Assembly (NCBI GenBank): GCA_018780265.1
Contig: JADMJV010000092.1
Location: 44,541 to 108,540 of the forward strand
Reading direction: 5' to 3'
Origin: a bacterium
Lineage (GTDB): Bacteria > Vulcanimicrobiota > Xenobia > Xenobiales > JADMJV01
Length of the DNA: 64,000 nt
Part shown: positions 16,510-25,282 of the stretch, piece after piece
Position numbering within the stretch: the first letter of the stretch is position 1
Layout of the letters: every line of letters starts with the position of its first letter
Made by a program: the position numbers and the translations under genes
Notes under the pieces: model-generated
The model's database searches: none
What the model saw: only the letters and a program-made list of their open reading frames with translations
What the model was told of the DNA's origin: nothing

Positions 16510-16887
16510 CTAACTGGTAAACTTGAGCAAAGCTTGCACGTTAGAAATCAAATCCTGACTGTTGAACGGCTTGGTTAAGTAGCTGGTCGCCCCCAGGGTC
16601 GCTCCCCGCGCTATCGAGATCGGGTCGGCCTCGGCCGTCAGCATAATCACAGGCATTTGCGGATTGGAACAAGCCTGGCGAACGGCGTTCAGGACCTCAA
16701 AACCGTTCAGTTTCGGCATCTTTACGTCGCAAATCAACAGATCGTACGCCTCTTTCTCCAGCCTGGCCAGCGCCGTGAAGCCATTGTCCTCATCCTCGAT
16801 GGCCAGTGTATCGTCCCACTCTTCCAGAATATCTCGCACCATAGTTCTCATTCCATCCTGGTCATCGACGATCAAAATTCTTTTCAT
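16510..16887 (-). CDS. Single-domain response regulator (CheY-like receiver)
   Basis: 125 residues from the ATG at 16887; sequence upstream in this frame is non-coding. A complete receiver is present: acidic pair D8/D9 (ILIVDDQDGMR), phosphoacceptor D54 (LLICDVKMPKLNG), T84 (VIMLTAEAD) and K106 (SYLTKPF). There is no output domain, so it must act by protein contact, as CheY and Spo0F do. No histidine kinase is adjacent. It lies 180 bases downstream of a HEAT/WD40 protein gene on the same strand. Confidence 0.88.
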   Translation of the reverse strand: MKRILIVDDQDGMRTMVRDILEEWDDTLAIEDEDNGFTALARLEKEAYDLLICDVKMPKLNGFEVLNAVRQACSNPQMPVIMLTAEADPISIARGATLGATSYLTKPFNSQDLISNVQALLKFTS

Positions 16888-17066
16888 TCCGCACTCTTCG
16901 TCAGCCCGCCCGGCCCTGCCTACGGGGAAAACCCTACATTTTCCACGGCACACAAATCGACCGTAAATGGCATTTGAACCGCGCAAAGTCGCGGGATCCC
17001 TTGCACCTGGCTGAGGTGTTCGACCAGTGAGCGCACGTCTGTCGCCACCGCGTGACCCAACTCCGA

Positions 17067-19727
17067 CTAAATCTCGCCGAGTTCGCGTAGCTCGATGCCG
17101 TCCAACCGCAGACCGGTCCACGCCTGGACCAGTCGCTCCAACTCCGCGGCCGAGAGAGATGGGTCCGGCCCGTCCGCGTGCGGCGGCAGTTGCCAGCAAG
17201 TGATGCCAGCCTCGTGATCGTTCGCAAAGCCGATAAGATTGTTGCGAGGGAATCCAAGGTGTTTCACCCATACCCAGTCAGAGAGAGGAGCGTCGGTTCG
17301 GCGCGGGCGCAACTCGAGACGGTGGCGGCGACGGCCGTCCGGCAGCGAGTAGATTTCCACTGCCTGGCCTTCGTGACTGGCGACAGCCAGTTTCGACCCG
17401 TCAGGAGACAGAGCCAGGGCCGTCGCCTCCTCAGTCCGCCAGGCCACCCGCCGCTTGCCTGAATCCACGATCAGGATGGTTCCGTCATCGTAGGCCAGCG
17501 CAAGCCGCCTCGCCACCTTCGAGTAGGCCGACTGCCGAATTCGTCCCACCCTTGAAGACCAGGTTCTGAGCTTCTTGCCCGCAAGATTCCATTCGAGCAC
17601 CGAGCCCCGGTTGTCGATGCCCAGAAAGCGATCGACGGCGGTGAAATAAAGGGTATCCAGATTGGCCCGGATGGCCCGAAACTCCGAAGGATTGGCTACC
17701 GGCGCAATCCACAGGGCGTTGGACATACCGAGAATAAATTTGCCGTCTGGCGAGAAATAAGCGTTGGAAACATGAAAATAATCGTCCTTGCCTTCGAAAC
17801 GCTCCAGACAGGTGCCATCGGTGACACGCCAGAGGGCCAGGCTGTCCCCAAAGGTGAGCAGCAACTCGCCGTCGGGAGAAAGACGCGTATTCGCCAGTGT
17901 GTCCGTGGGCACAACTTTGGCGCCGACCTGCTTTCCTGTGAATTCTCGCACTTCGAATCCAGCCATGGCGGTCGGCACTACCAGGCGTTGGCCGTTGGAC
18001 GAGAACGGATGGTCGCGGTCGCCATCCACCCGGCCCTCGAAAGAACTAGAAACGACGGCGCCCGTTTCGCAGTCCCAGACGCTGCTTTGCTCACGGCAAC
18101 TGATCAGGCGGCGGCAATCGTCCGAAAGACACAGATCTCCGAAGCCCACCTGCCCGGCCCGATGCTTGAGTCGAGGTCGGGAGAGCAGAACCCGAGTCAG
18201 AACCTTCCGTCGCTCGACGGTGTCGCGCAGGCGCAAACCGCGAGCCATCCAGTGCAAGCCCACCGGGCTGCCCAGTCGCTCCAGCAGTTCCCCCCGGCGC
18301 CAGGCGCTTTCGCCTTCGGGTAGGGGCCCCAACTTCTCTATCCCTCCCACCAGTTGTCGCCATGCCTTGAGGTCCAGCCCAAGGTCGGCTCCCATTTGGT
18401 AACGTAGAGCTTCGCGGAGGCTCTGAAGTTGCTTTCCTCGAGCCTGGCACAGACGCTCCAACAGAGGCCGCACCGCGGGGGCATAACGGTGGCTGCTGAA
18501 GTAGTATCCGATGGAGCCGGCCGCGCGGGTCTTGCGCCTCAACATGGCCGTCATCCGGCCCGGCAGCTCCGGTCCACCGGTTGCAACGGCGGCATGGAAG
18601 GCAGCCGAAGCCACATACTCGTCCTGCTCTTCGGCGGCCTGCAGCAGACGAGGCAGAGCCCGGGGTGAGCGAATCTTGCCCAGGGCGTGGGCGGCGCCGC
18701 CTCGATAATCGGGGGTTCCCCGATCCGCTAGCATTGCCAGCAGGGTCGGCACCGCCTGCTCTCCCAGCGACGCAAAAGATTCCTGACACTCCCCCCAGTG
18801 GGGGCCGGCTGGCCCCCGCATGGCCGCCCGCAAGAGCGGTAGGGCTTCGGTTCCCAACACCTCCGTACAGTTTGCCAGAGCATAGGTCCGCTCTTGGGCG
18901 GGGCCGCCGGCACAAGCCTCGCGAAAGAGCGCGGCGGCCCGCTTATCTCCACTCCGGGCCAGCAGCACGCCGGCTCTGAGCCGGTTGCCGGGCGATCGGC
19001 GCGAGTCGTCCATGATTTGGCGCGCGGTCTCTTCCAGCCCCGTCAGGTCTCGTTCCACCGCCACGTCAAGCACCCGGTTTACCTGGGCGGCCGAGGCCCC
19101 CGGCACCTGAGCGCTCAAATCGGAAACCGCGCCCGGCCGCCATTGACCCTGCACCAGATCAAGGCGCAACCATGGATTCTGCCGCGGCTCGCAAACCACG
19201 AAGAAACTTGCGGTGGGCGCGTCCAACCAGAAATCCGAACGCCAATACCGAGAGCTCACGGAGCACTGAACTTTGGCCAACTGCTCCGGGCTCAGGATCT
19301 GCTCCAAGCTCCAGCGCCGCGTCGCGGCATTTCCGTCCACGATGGGACCATAAGCCGCCACCACGTCCTCGCCATAACCAACCGCGTGCCAATTGTCCAG
19401 GGTCACGAAATACCGGCCGTCATCGGCCACCACAGCCCCCACAGGGCTGACTTCGTTGCCCAGCCCTCCGCTCCAAATCTCCCGCTCGCCGCCCGCCAAG
19501 CGCTCGCAGAGTCGGCCGCGGCACGGCCGTCCGTCCGACCCAGGATGGTCTAGCCCGGCGGCCTTATCGCGAAAGTAAGGCAGTATGCCCTCAAATCGCA
19601 CCGGGGTGAGGTAGAGCCGATAACGACCGTTGGGCGAGTCCACTGACTGCTTTTCCGGCGGTCTCCAGGTATCGCACCGGCCCAAGGCGGTGAGTAGAAG
19701 TAGAAGAAGCAGAGTCGATCTAAGCAT
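17067..19727 (-). CDS. Large exported HEAT-repeat and WD40-repeat protein
   Basis: 886 residues from the ATG at 19727 (AAGGGAG just upstream), chosen because it starts a signal peptide (MLRSTLLLLLLLTALGRC). The N-terminal region has the VDSPNGRYRLYL-type beta domain. Residues about 230-430 carry HEAT-like repeats (AAHALGKIRSPRALPRLLQA). From about 530, WD40-like blades appear (QSSVWDCETGAVV, LSPDGELLLTFGDSLALW, FSPDGKFILGM, LALSPDGSKLAVASHEG). The C-terminus (AELERLVQAWTGLRLD) resembles the ends of planctomycete-type WD40 proteins. It is probably a periplasmic or envelope scaffold; its partner is unknown. An in-frame open stretch of 48 codons follows the TAG stop. Confidence 0.75.
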   Translation of the reverse strand: MLRSTLLLLLLLTALGRCDTWRPPEKQSVDSPNGRYRLYLTPVRFEGILPYFRDKAAGLDHPGSDGRPCRGRLCERLAGGEREIWSGGLGNEVSPVGAVVADDGRYFVTLDNWHAVGYGEDVVAAYGPIVDGNAATRRWSLEQILSPEQLAKVQCSVSSRYWRSDFWLDAPTASFFVVCEPRQNPWLRLDLVQGQWRPGAVSDLSAQVPGASAAQVNRVLDVAVERDLTGLEETARQIMDDSRRSPGNRLRAGVLLARSGDKRAAALFREACAGGPAQERTYALANCTEVLGTEALPLLRAAMRGPAGPHWGECQESFASLGEQAVPTLLAMLADRGTPDYRGGAAHALGKIRSPRALPRLLQAAEEQDEYVASAAFHAAVATGGPELPGRMTAMLRRKTRAAGSIGYYFSSHRYAPAVRPLLERLCQARGKQLQSLREALRYQMGADLGLDLKAWRQLVGGIEKLGPLPEGESAWRRGELLERLGSPVGLHWMARGLRLRDTVERRKVLTRVLLSRPRLKHRAGQVGFGDLCLSDDCRRLISCREQSSVWDCETGAVVSSSFEGRVDGDRDHPFSSNGQRLVVPTAMAGFEVREFTGKQVGAKVVPTDTLANTRLSPDGELLLTFGDSLALWRVTDGTCLERFEGKDDYFHVSNAYFSPDGKFILGMSNALWIAPVANPSEFRAIRANLDTLYFTAVDRFLGIDNRGSVLEWNLAGKKLRTWSSRVGRIRQSAYSKVARRLALAYDDGTILIVDSGKRRVAWRTEEATALALSPDGSKLAVASHEGQAVEIYSLPDGRRRHRLELRPRRTDAPLSDWVWVKHLGFPRNNLIGFANDHEAGITCWQLPPHADGPDPSLSAAELERLVQAWTGLRLDGIELRELGEI

Positions 19728-19795
19728 GTCTCCCTTACGATTCGACAAGGATAAGGTTCAATCGTCCTTTATCCCAGCGCTTAGACGCGACCGCG

Positions 19796-19909
19796 TTAGC
19801 GCGATGACCGTTTTACCGCCAAGGGTCTATCATCGGCCTTGACAAGTTTAGCCGCATAGTGGGCCTGCATCGACGCCACTTCAGCCGCCAACTCAGGGCC
19901 CTGCATCAT
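19796..19909 (-). CDS. Small ORF downstream of coiled-coil gene (37 residues)
   Basis: Starts at a double ATG (19909) with GGCGGA directly upstream, 26 bases after the stop of the coiled-coil gene. It encodes MMQGPELAAEVASMQAHY followed by a basic tail ending KRSSR. Its position suggests a third gene of the small operon 20505-19796. It is too short for family assignment and may be chance. Confidence 0.3.
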   Translation of the reverse strand: MMQGPELAAEVASMQAHYAAKLVKADDRPLAVKRSSR

Positions 19910-19935
19910 TCCGCCAGAGGTGAACTCAGGTTGCG

Positions 19936-20244
19936 TCAGGCCGCCGTTCCCTTGTCGCGCTCCAGCGCCTCAACCCGCTTGGCGAGGTCGTCAATCTTCT
20001 GGTCTGCGCTGGACTTTTGGCTCTCAATTGCGTTTTCTACAGCGCCCAACACAGCGTCGAACCGGTCATTTGTTAATCGCAGCCGACCCTCGACCCACCG
20101 AGTGGTTTCTGAGAATTCTCGATAAAGCTTGGCCGTAAGGTCTGCGTGTTCGTCCAACCTCTTGGCGAGGTCAATCTGCCTTGCTGACATCATCTCAAAG
20201 TCGGCCCGAATCTCACGGCGCAACTTCTGGAACTCCTCGATCAT
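19936..20244 (-). CDS. Short coiled-coil protein
   Basis: 102 residues, almost entirely charged heptad-like helix: MIEEFQKLRREIRADFEMM, LAKRLDEHADLTAKLYREF, and IDDLAKRVEALERDKG at the C-terminus. No transmembrane segment. Small proteins of this type are common in phage, plasmid and genomic-island DNA. It lies 30 bases downstream of the ribbon-helix-helix-like gene and beside recombinase and intron remnants, which supports a mobile origin. Function unknown. Confidence 0.6.
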   Translation of the reverse strand: MIEEFQKLRREIRADFEMMSARQIDLAKRLDEHADLTAKLYREFSETTRWVEGRLRLTNDRFDAVLGAVENAIESQKSSADQKIDDLAKRVEALERDKGTAA

Positions 20245-20274
20245 GGTCTTACTCCTTCACTTTCGGCTGACCGT

Positions 20275-20505
20275 TCAGCACGACCCAGGGACATCCTCGG
20301 GATGGGCGGATACGGTGGCCTGGTTTGTCCGCCGAATGTCTTCCGCGACCAGGCCTTGGACGTAGGCCCTGGGCCCCTCTGGCCGGCTCTTAATATGGTT
20401 GTATATCGGTGGGTCTAGGCGAACCCCAAGGTAAGGGGCCCCTTCTCCGTCGCCTTCATACTTCTTGGGCCTGCCCATTTTCTTCGACTTGACAGCCTTT
20501 TCCAT
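20275..20505 (-). CDS. Small putative DNA-binding protein (ribbon-helix-helix-like)
   Basis: 76 residues. A basic N-terminus (KAVKSKKMGRPKKYEG, containing the AT-hook-like GRPKK) is followed by APYLGVRLDPPIYNHIKSR, which looks like the strand and first helix of a CopG/Arc-type ribbon-helix-helix, then AYVQGLVAEDIRR. Such proteins often regulate plasmid or island genes or act as antitoxins. It is divergent from the recombinase stub at 20598 with a 92-base shared upstream region. No toxin partner is obvious; the coiled-coil gene downstream is the only candidate. Confidence 0.6.
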   Translation of the reverse strand: MEKAVKSKKMGRPKKYEGDGEGAPYLGVRLDPPIYNHIKSRPEGPRAYVQGLVAEDIRRTNQATVSAHPEDVPGSC

Positions 20506-20597
20506 GACGCCTCACTTATTGTTTTCAGAATGTGCCGACTAAGTGTTTTCATTTTATTGTACTGTTGTCAGAAAGTCAGAGTCAAGGGAGAACCACC

Positions 20598-20762
20598 GTG
20601 AAAGTAGTTGGATACGTACGCGTAAGCACCGAAGAGGCCACTCAGGGCGTCAGCCTCCAGGCCAAGCTGCGCCAGTATTGCGACCTCTACGGTCACGACC
20701 CGGCCGAGCGCGAAGCGTCGCGAAGCGTCGCGAAGGGTCAAGACCTGGCCCGGACATCGAAA
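20598..20762 (+). pseudogene. Serine recombinase, N-terminal stub
   Basis: GTG at 20598 with AAGGGAG eight bases upstream. VKVVGYVRVSTEEATQGVSL followed by LRQYCDLYGHD is the start of the resolvase/invertase catalytic domain: the YxRVS motif holds the nucleophile Ser. After about 35 residues similarity is lost and the frame ends just inside the intron remnant. A short direct repeat (GCGAAGCGTC repeated at about 20708-20735) sits where similarity breaks off. The gene has lost most of its catalytic and all of its DNA-binding domain. Confidence 0.75.
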
Positions 20763-21318
20763 GTGTGAGCCTCAACAAAAGTGAACCCAACTCTAGAGGC
20801 CTCGTTACGCGAAAAATGCAGTTGGCCAAGCTCCCCGAGATGCTGAATCCTGCAACCGCCTACGGAAGAAAAGGAGCACATGCACCTGTCAGGACTGCCG
20901 GGGTAGGTGGGGAAGCGCACACCGAAAGATTGTTCGAGGATCCCGGGAGACCCAATAGCGTGGACGACAAGAGTGGGTCCAACCTTGTCGACAAACGCCC
21001 ATCGGGAACCAATAACCGATGGGCGGCCGGATTTGGGTGACGGATCGGTCCGTAGTAGCGTGGAGGCGGGGTAATGCCCGCGGAGCAAAGGGACCGTACC
21101 GCAGTTACGTTACCAACGAAGATGACGCAGTTCGTGCAGGGGTCCCGGCCGCGGATGACACCGCGGCAGCCAGGGAGCTGGACGAGATTCAGGACTCTCT
21201 GCAGACGAAGACCTACCAGCCTCAACCCGTGCGCCGCAAGTCTATCCCCAAATCCAACGGCAAACTCCGGTCACCCTTCGCAGCAGTCGCCTGGAGGGTT
21301 CGATGCCGGCCCAGGTAG
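20763..21318 (+). mobile_element. 5' remnant of a group II intron with start of its reverse transcriptase
   Basis: Begins GTGTG (20763), matching the GUGYG 5' consensus of group II introns. The following 400 bases look like intron domain I sequence of bacterial group II introns as I remember them, including the segment around 21041-21115. At about 21170-21270 a frame reads ARELDEIQDSLQTKTYQPQP and then VRRKSIPKSNGKLR, the conserved N-terminal region of group II RTs just before the LGIPT motif. Similarity stops there, so RT, maturase and the intron 3' part are deleted. It lies directly after the serine recombinase stub, which may be the gene it invaded. Confidence 0.65.
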
Positions 21319-21493
21319 TGCCCGATCTCATTCTTGCGCTAAGGGTGCCAAGGGAGGCAGTCGCTGCTCGATCTTGTCGGCGCTGCCCTGCCGCCTGCCC
21401 AGGTAATAAAGGTTGTGGCTGTAGTTGCGCTCCTCGAGGTCCGGCGAGTTGATTGTAAATCTTGCGTCAATCGCCCTTAGTCATTCGCTATCT
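21319..21493. other. Unassigned stretch with a possible gene fragment
   Basis: On the minus strand a frame without ATG reads INSPDLEERNYSHNLYYLGR and continues to a stop at 21328, about 47 codons in all. It looks protein-like but has no start or ribosome site, so it is probably the tail of a lost gene. No terminator is visible after the coiled-coil gene. Confidence 0.3.
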
Positions 21494-24313
21494 CTAGCCT
21501 TGTAGCCGCTTCACTTCGGCCTGGGCCTGCAGCGCCTCGTCGCGATAGTGGCGGGCCTTGAGGACGGTTTGCTGTAGTCTGACCAACAGTTGGGTGTGCT
21601 GTTGCTGCAATTCGTCGAGGCGCTGATGGTATAGCTGGGCCTCGGCTTCCTTCGTTTGCATCAACTCGGCCATGGTCTCGTCTAATCGTTGCTGCCGGGC
21701 TTGAAGCTCTTGTCGGTGATCTTGAACTTGTCGGCGGGACAAGGCCAGTTGTTCTTCCAGTTCTTGCTGTTGGGCGTGCATTTGGGCCTGTTCCAAAAGA
21801 ACCAATTGATCCTCGCGATGACGGTCCTTCAGGGTTTGGCGCAGTTGCAATATCTGGGTCTGGGCGGTGGCCAACTGCGACTCGAGTTCGGCCACCTCAG
21901 CCCGTTCTTGGGGCTGCGGCTGGGCCTGACTCAAGTTCTGCTCAAGCTCGAGACAGCGCTGACGAGCCTTGCGGGCCGACCGGGTGCGCCGCCGCAGGGT
22001 TTTGGCCAGCAGTTGCCGCTGTTCTTGCAGTGCTTGTAGTGACTGTTGCAGTTGGTCGCGCTCCAGGCGTGCCGTGCCCTCCTTCTTGCGCAGTTGGTCA
22101 GAGTCGCGCGTCTGGGCGGCCAGCAGTGCTTTCAGCCGGGTCACTTGTTGCTCGGCCACGGAGGCCTGCTGCTGGAACTGAGTGACGGTTTCGTCGTACT
22201 GGGTTCGGGAAGTCTGCAAAAATTGGCGAGCCTTGGTCAGCCTCTGTTCAAACTGCTGCTGCAGGTTGTCCCCCCATTCGGCGATTTTTTCGCATTCGTC
22301 CACTTTGGTGGCCAATTGCTGGCGCAGGTTGTCTCGCTCCGAGTCGGCCTCGGCCAGTTGAGTCCGCAGACGGGCAATGTTTTGCTCGGCAGCAGGCTTC
22401 AAAGCGTGCAGTTCCTCCTCCAGACTGTGGCTGATTTGCTGGGAATGAGCTCGTTCTTCGTCCAGTTCTCGCTGCAGATCCAGCACCAGGTCTTGAAGTA
22501 CGTCGTGTTGAGCCAGGGGTTCGGCCGCTTGCTGTAGCCGTGTCTGCAATTGCAGCACCAGTTGGCGAGCCTCTTGCTGCAGGGTTGTCTGGACGGCCAG
22601 AGCGTGGGCGGTTTGCTGAAGTTGCGATTCCAGCTCTAACACCCTGGTCTGATGGGACTGCTCGGTAGCGGCCATGGCCTGGCTTTGCTGAGCCAAATGG
22701 TGAGTCTGTATAGCGGCCTGTTGGGCCTGTCGACGCAGCCCTTCCAGTTCGCGGGTTTGGGCGGCCATGTGACTCTTCAGTCGAGTCAACTCTTTTTCTG
22801 AGGCGGCTGACTGCTGGTCTCTTTGTTTGACCGCCTGGCTGGCCTGGACCCGGGCCGCCTGGAATACCCGGACTGCTTTCTCCAGCTTTTGTTCCAGCTT
22901 TTCACCCCATTGAACTCGCTCGCCAAGCTCTGCGGCCAACCCGGCCCGCTCGCCTTCCGAGGTGGTCAGGCAAGACTCCAGGGCGATCCACTTGGCCTGC
23001 CAGTCGCTTTGGGCCGCCTGCAGGGCCTGCTGCTGTTGTTCCAGTTCTTGCTTCAATTGCTGCGATACGGCGCGTTCCTCGGCCAGTTCGACCTGCAGAT
23101 CCTGAAGCACCCCCTGCAGGGCTTCGTGCAGGGCGAGGGGCTCGGCTTGTTGCTCGAGTTGGGCCTGCAGAGCCTGGACTTGCTGTTGGGCCTGCTGTTC
23201 CGACTGTGCCAGTTGCTCCAGTTGTTGATGGGTGCGCGCCGCTTCTTGGGCTTTGTGGCCCATTTCCTGGGATTGAAGCTGCACTTGCAGCTCAAGTTCT
23301 TGCATTTTTAGCAGTTGGACGTGGTCTACCGAGAAGACTTCCTGGCCCAATTTTAGTTCCAAGTCGGAGAGTTGAGTGCGCAATCCCTCCATCTCTGCGT
23401 TTTGGGCGGCGAATTGGCCTTGCAACTCGCTGAGTGCCTGCTGAGTGCCTACCAGTTGTTGATCTTTGCGGGCAACCGCCTGGCTGGCCTGGGTTCGGGC
23501 CGCTTGCACCAGTTGGCGAGCCTTCTCCAGTTTTTGTTCGAGGTTTTCAACCAGCACCGAAGGCCCGGCTTCTTCACGTTCTCTCAAGAGCTGCCGATTT
23601 TGGGCGCGCAGGTCACGGGTCGTCTGACGCAACCGGTCGCTGCGTTGCTTCAGGCTGCGTAAGGTGCGCCGTTGGGCGGCCTGTTTAAATTCTTGAAAAC
23701 GCAGCTCATTTTGCTTGTCGAGCAGGGAGAACTCCAGGGTGCGCGCCTGTTTTTGGGCTTCATCCAGGCGTTGTTCCTGATAGCGCAACTGTTCGGAGCT
23801 TTGCTCCAGGCGGTTGCGCGCCCATTCCATCTGCTGGCCGAACAGACCGGTAATGGCCGGCAATTGATCGGGTTCGCGCAGGGGCAGGGCCTCGGGCTCG
23901 AGGACTTCAAGGTTTTTGAATTCCTCCAGGTGCTGCGATAGTTGGGCCACCTCGGCGCGTAAACCCTGCACCAGCAACTCGCGCCGTTCGACCGCCGATA
24001 CTGCCAGGGCAAAAAGCTGCACACCCACTTCGGCCAGGCGCCGCAGATGACCGGCTGGCAGTAATTCGCCTTCCAGGGCCAAAAGCTCGGCGGGAATTTG
24101 ATCGCTCTCCAGGGTGGTGAGTTTTTGGATGACTCGCTGCAGAGAATCGGCCAGCGGCGGCACGGCCAGATGTTCCAGAACTTGAAAGAGGGAATTGGAA
24201 CCCAGCACCTGGGCGACGCTGAAAGAGGCCGAATTGCCCAACGCCTGGGCCATCCGCAACACTTCACGGCGGGCTGTTGCTTGAAGCCTCCAGTGCCAGT
24301 AATCGTCTTGCAT
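21494..24313 (-). CDS. Giant coiled-coil protein
   Basis: 939 residues. An N-terminal region of about 100 residues (YWHWRLQATARREVLRMAQA, then GNSASFSVAQVLGSNSLF) may fold as a small domain. The rest is continuous Gln/Glu/Leu/Arg-rich heptad sequence with repeated blocks such as LEQKLEKARQLVQAARTQAS and LEQKLEKAVRVFQAARVQAS, so internal duplication is likely. No membrane segment, ATPase motif or signal peptide is visible. It could be a cytoskeletal or polar scaffold; SMC is excluded because Walker motifs are absent. It lies 67 bases downstream of a PilZ gene on the same strand. Confidence 0.85.
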   Translation of the reverse strand: MQDDYWHWRLQATARREVLRMAQALGNSASFSVAQVLGSNSLFQVLEHLAVPPLADSLQRVIQKLTTLESDQIPAELLALEGELLPAGHLRRLAEVGVQLFALAVSAVERRELLVQGLRAEVAQLSQHLEEFKNLEVLEPEALPLREPDQLPAITGLFGQQMEWARNRLEQSSEQLRYQEQRLDEAQKQARTLEFSLLDKQNELRFQEFKQAAQRRTLRSLKQRSDRLRQTTRDLRAQNRQLLREREEAGPSVLVENLEQKLEKARQLVQAARTQASQAVARKDQQLVGTQQALSELQGQFAAQNAEMEGLRTQLSDLELKLGQEVFSVDHVQLLKMQELELQVQLQSQEMGHKAQEAARTHQQLEQLAQSEQQAQQQVQALQAQLEQQAEPLALHEALQGVLQDLQVELAEERAVSQQLKQELEQQQQALQAAQSDWQAKWIALESCLTTSEGERAGLAAELGERVQWGEKLEQKLEKAVRVFQAARVQASQAVKQRDQQSAASEKELTRLKSHMAAQTRELEGLRRQAQQAAIQTHHLAQQSQAMAATEQSHQTRVLELESQLQQTAHALAVQTTLQQEARQLVLQLQTRLQQAAEPLAQHDVLQDLVLDLQRELDEERAHSQQISHSLEEELHALKPAAEQNIARLRTQLAEADSERDNLRQQLATKVDECEKIAEWGDNLQQQFEQRLTKARQFLQTSRTQYDETVTQFQQQASVAEQQVTRLKALLAAQTRDSDQLRKKEGTARLERDQLQQSLQALQEQRQLLAKTLRRRTRSARKARQRCLELEQNLSQAQPQPQERAEVAELESQLATAQTQILQLRQTLKDRHREDQLVLLEQAQMHAQQQELEEQLALSRRQVQDHRQELQARQQRLDETMAELMQTKEAEAQLYHQRLDELQQQHTQLLVRLQQTVLKARHYRDEALQAQAEVKRLQG

Positions 24314-24380
24314 GCCTGCCCATGAATTACCCCAACCCGGACTGCTTCCTGCTCTCGGACTACAATAGCTTGTCCAGGGG

Positions 24381-24704
24381 TCAGGCGGCTCGCGTGATCA
24401 GGTCGGACAGGTACTGGCTCAGCGCCACTTGCTGTCCGAAATGGAGGCCCTCAAAGCACACGCCGACCTGACGAGAGCCGTCGGGCATTCGTTCGGCCCA
24501 GACGGTACGAGCGAGCAGGGTGATTTTACCTTCAAGTTCCAGAGTGAGGTGGGTGGGGGAGGATGCGGCTTCGTCCAGAACCAGTCGGGCACCGCGTTCA
24601 CTGATGTCCAGAGCCTGGCCCGAGTAGATGCGCTGATGGCCGCGCGCATAACGGATATCGACGGCACATCGCAACCGGGTAAACTCTCGCCGTTCGTGGC
24701 TCAT
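24381..24704 (-). CDS. PilZ-domain protein
   Basis: About 107 residues from the ATG at 24704; a TTG six codons upstream is an alternative. A single PilZ domain: the RxxxR motif in RREFTRLRCAVDIRY and the D/NxSxxG motif in ALDISERGARLVL, the two elements that hold cyclic di-GMP. The rest matches a PilZ barrel ending in QVGVCFEGLHFGQ. It probably binds c-di-GMP and acts on a partner. The neighbouring upstream gene is a degenerate GGDEF and the downstream gene is a giant coiled coil; all three are on one strand with short gaps. Confidence 0.85.
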   Translation of the reverse strand: MSHERREFTRLRCAVDIRYARGHQRIYSGQALDISERGARLVLDEAASSPTHLTLELEGKITLLARTVWAERMPDGSRQVGVCFEGLHFGQQVALSQYLSDLITRAA

Positions 24705-24734
24705 ACTGGAGTTATCCCCCAAGGTCCGCCCCGG

Positions 24735-25247
24735 TCAAGGGGCGGTGGGGTCTTTTTGCCCCTCCGTTGCGATGTTGAAGCCGGCCTGGCGGGCCAGTTC
24801 CAGGCCCTGGCGGGCCATAAAAAGCAGTTCGTGAGCGTCATCGCTGTGCTCGGGGAAGGCAACGTAGCCCGCACAGACCGAGAGGAGGACGACGTTCTCG
24901 TAGGACTCTCCGATGAATTCGTGGCTAGCCGCGTCGCGACAGAAGCGCTCGGCTACGATTTGGGTGCCGGCCAGATTGGTCTCGGGTAGCAGGGCGGCCA
25001 GCATCTCGCCGTCTACGCGGGCAGCCACATCGATGTCGCGCATGTTTTTCTTCAAGACATTGGCCAGTTGGCGCAACATACCGGAGCCCCTGGCCGTCCA
25101 CTGGCTGTACTCTTGAAATTCTTGCTGGCGGGCCCACGCTACCAGCAATAAACCGAGCGGTCGATGAAAGCGGGCGGCCCGTTTGACTTCGTCATCAAAC
25201 CGGGTCATGAAGGATTGTAGCTCAAATAGGCCAGTAAGCTTGTCCAT
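24735..25247 (-). CDS. GGDEF-like domain protein with degenerate active site
   Basis: 170 residues. The fold signature is present from the DKLTGLFELQSFMTRF start through AARVDGEMLAALLPETNLAG to LLFMARQGLELARQAGFN. The active-site GGDEF reads DGEML, so metal binding and diguanylate cyclase activity are doubtful. The RxxD inhibitory site is not evident. Degenerate GGDEF domains usually serve as GTP or c-di-GMP sensors or protein-binding modules. There is no input domain. It is 30 bases upstream of the PilZ gene and probably co-transcribed with it. Confidence 0.8.
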   Translation of the reverse strand: MDKLTGLFELQSFMTRFDDEVKRAARFHRPLGLLLVAWARQQEFQEYSQWTARGSGMLRQLANVLKKNMRDIDVAARVDGEMLAALLPETNLAGTQIVAERFCRDAASHEFIGESYENVVLLSVCAGYVAFPEHSDDAHELLFMARQGLELARQAGFNIATEGQKDPTAP

Positions 25248-25282
25248 GCGCCAGCCTACGTGGAGAGGGATTCAGTTCCTTG

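Noticed and set aside
17772..18402. Plus-strand frames of 180-200 codons opposite the HEAT/WD40 gene
   Set aside because: Antisense shadows in GC-rich DNA; the minus-strand frame has repeat motifs and a signal peptide.
20708..20735. GCGAAGCGTC short tandem repeat as an attachment site
   Set aside because: It is short, has no matching copy seen at a second boundary, and lies in decayed recombinase sequence.
993..21318. The two intron remnants as halves of a trans-splicing group II intron
   Set aside because: They lie in the wrong order for a simple split, the RT core is missing from both, and flanking exons do not form a recognisable gene.
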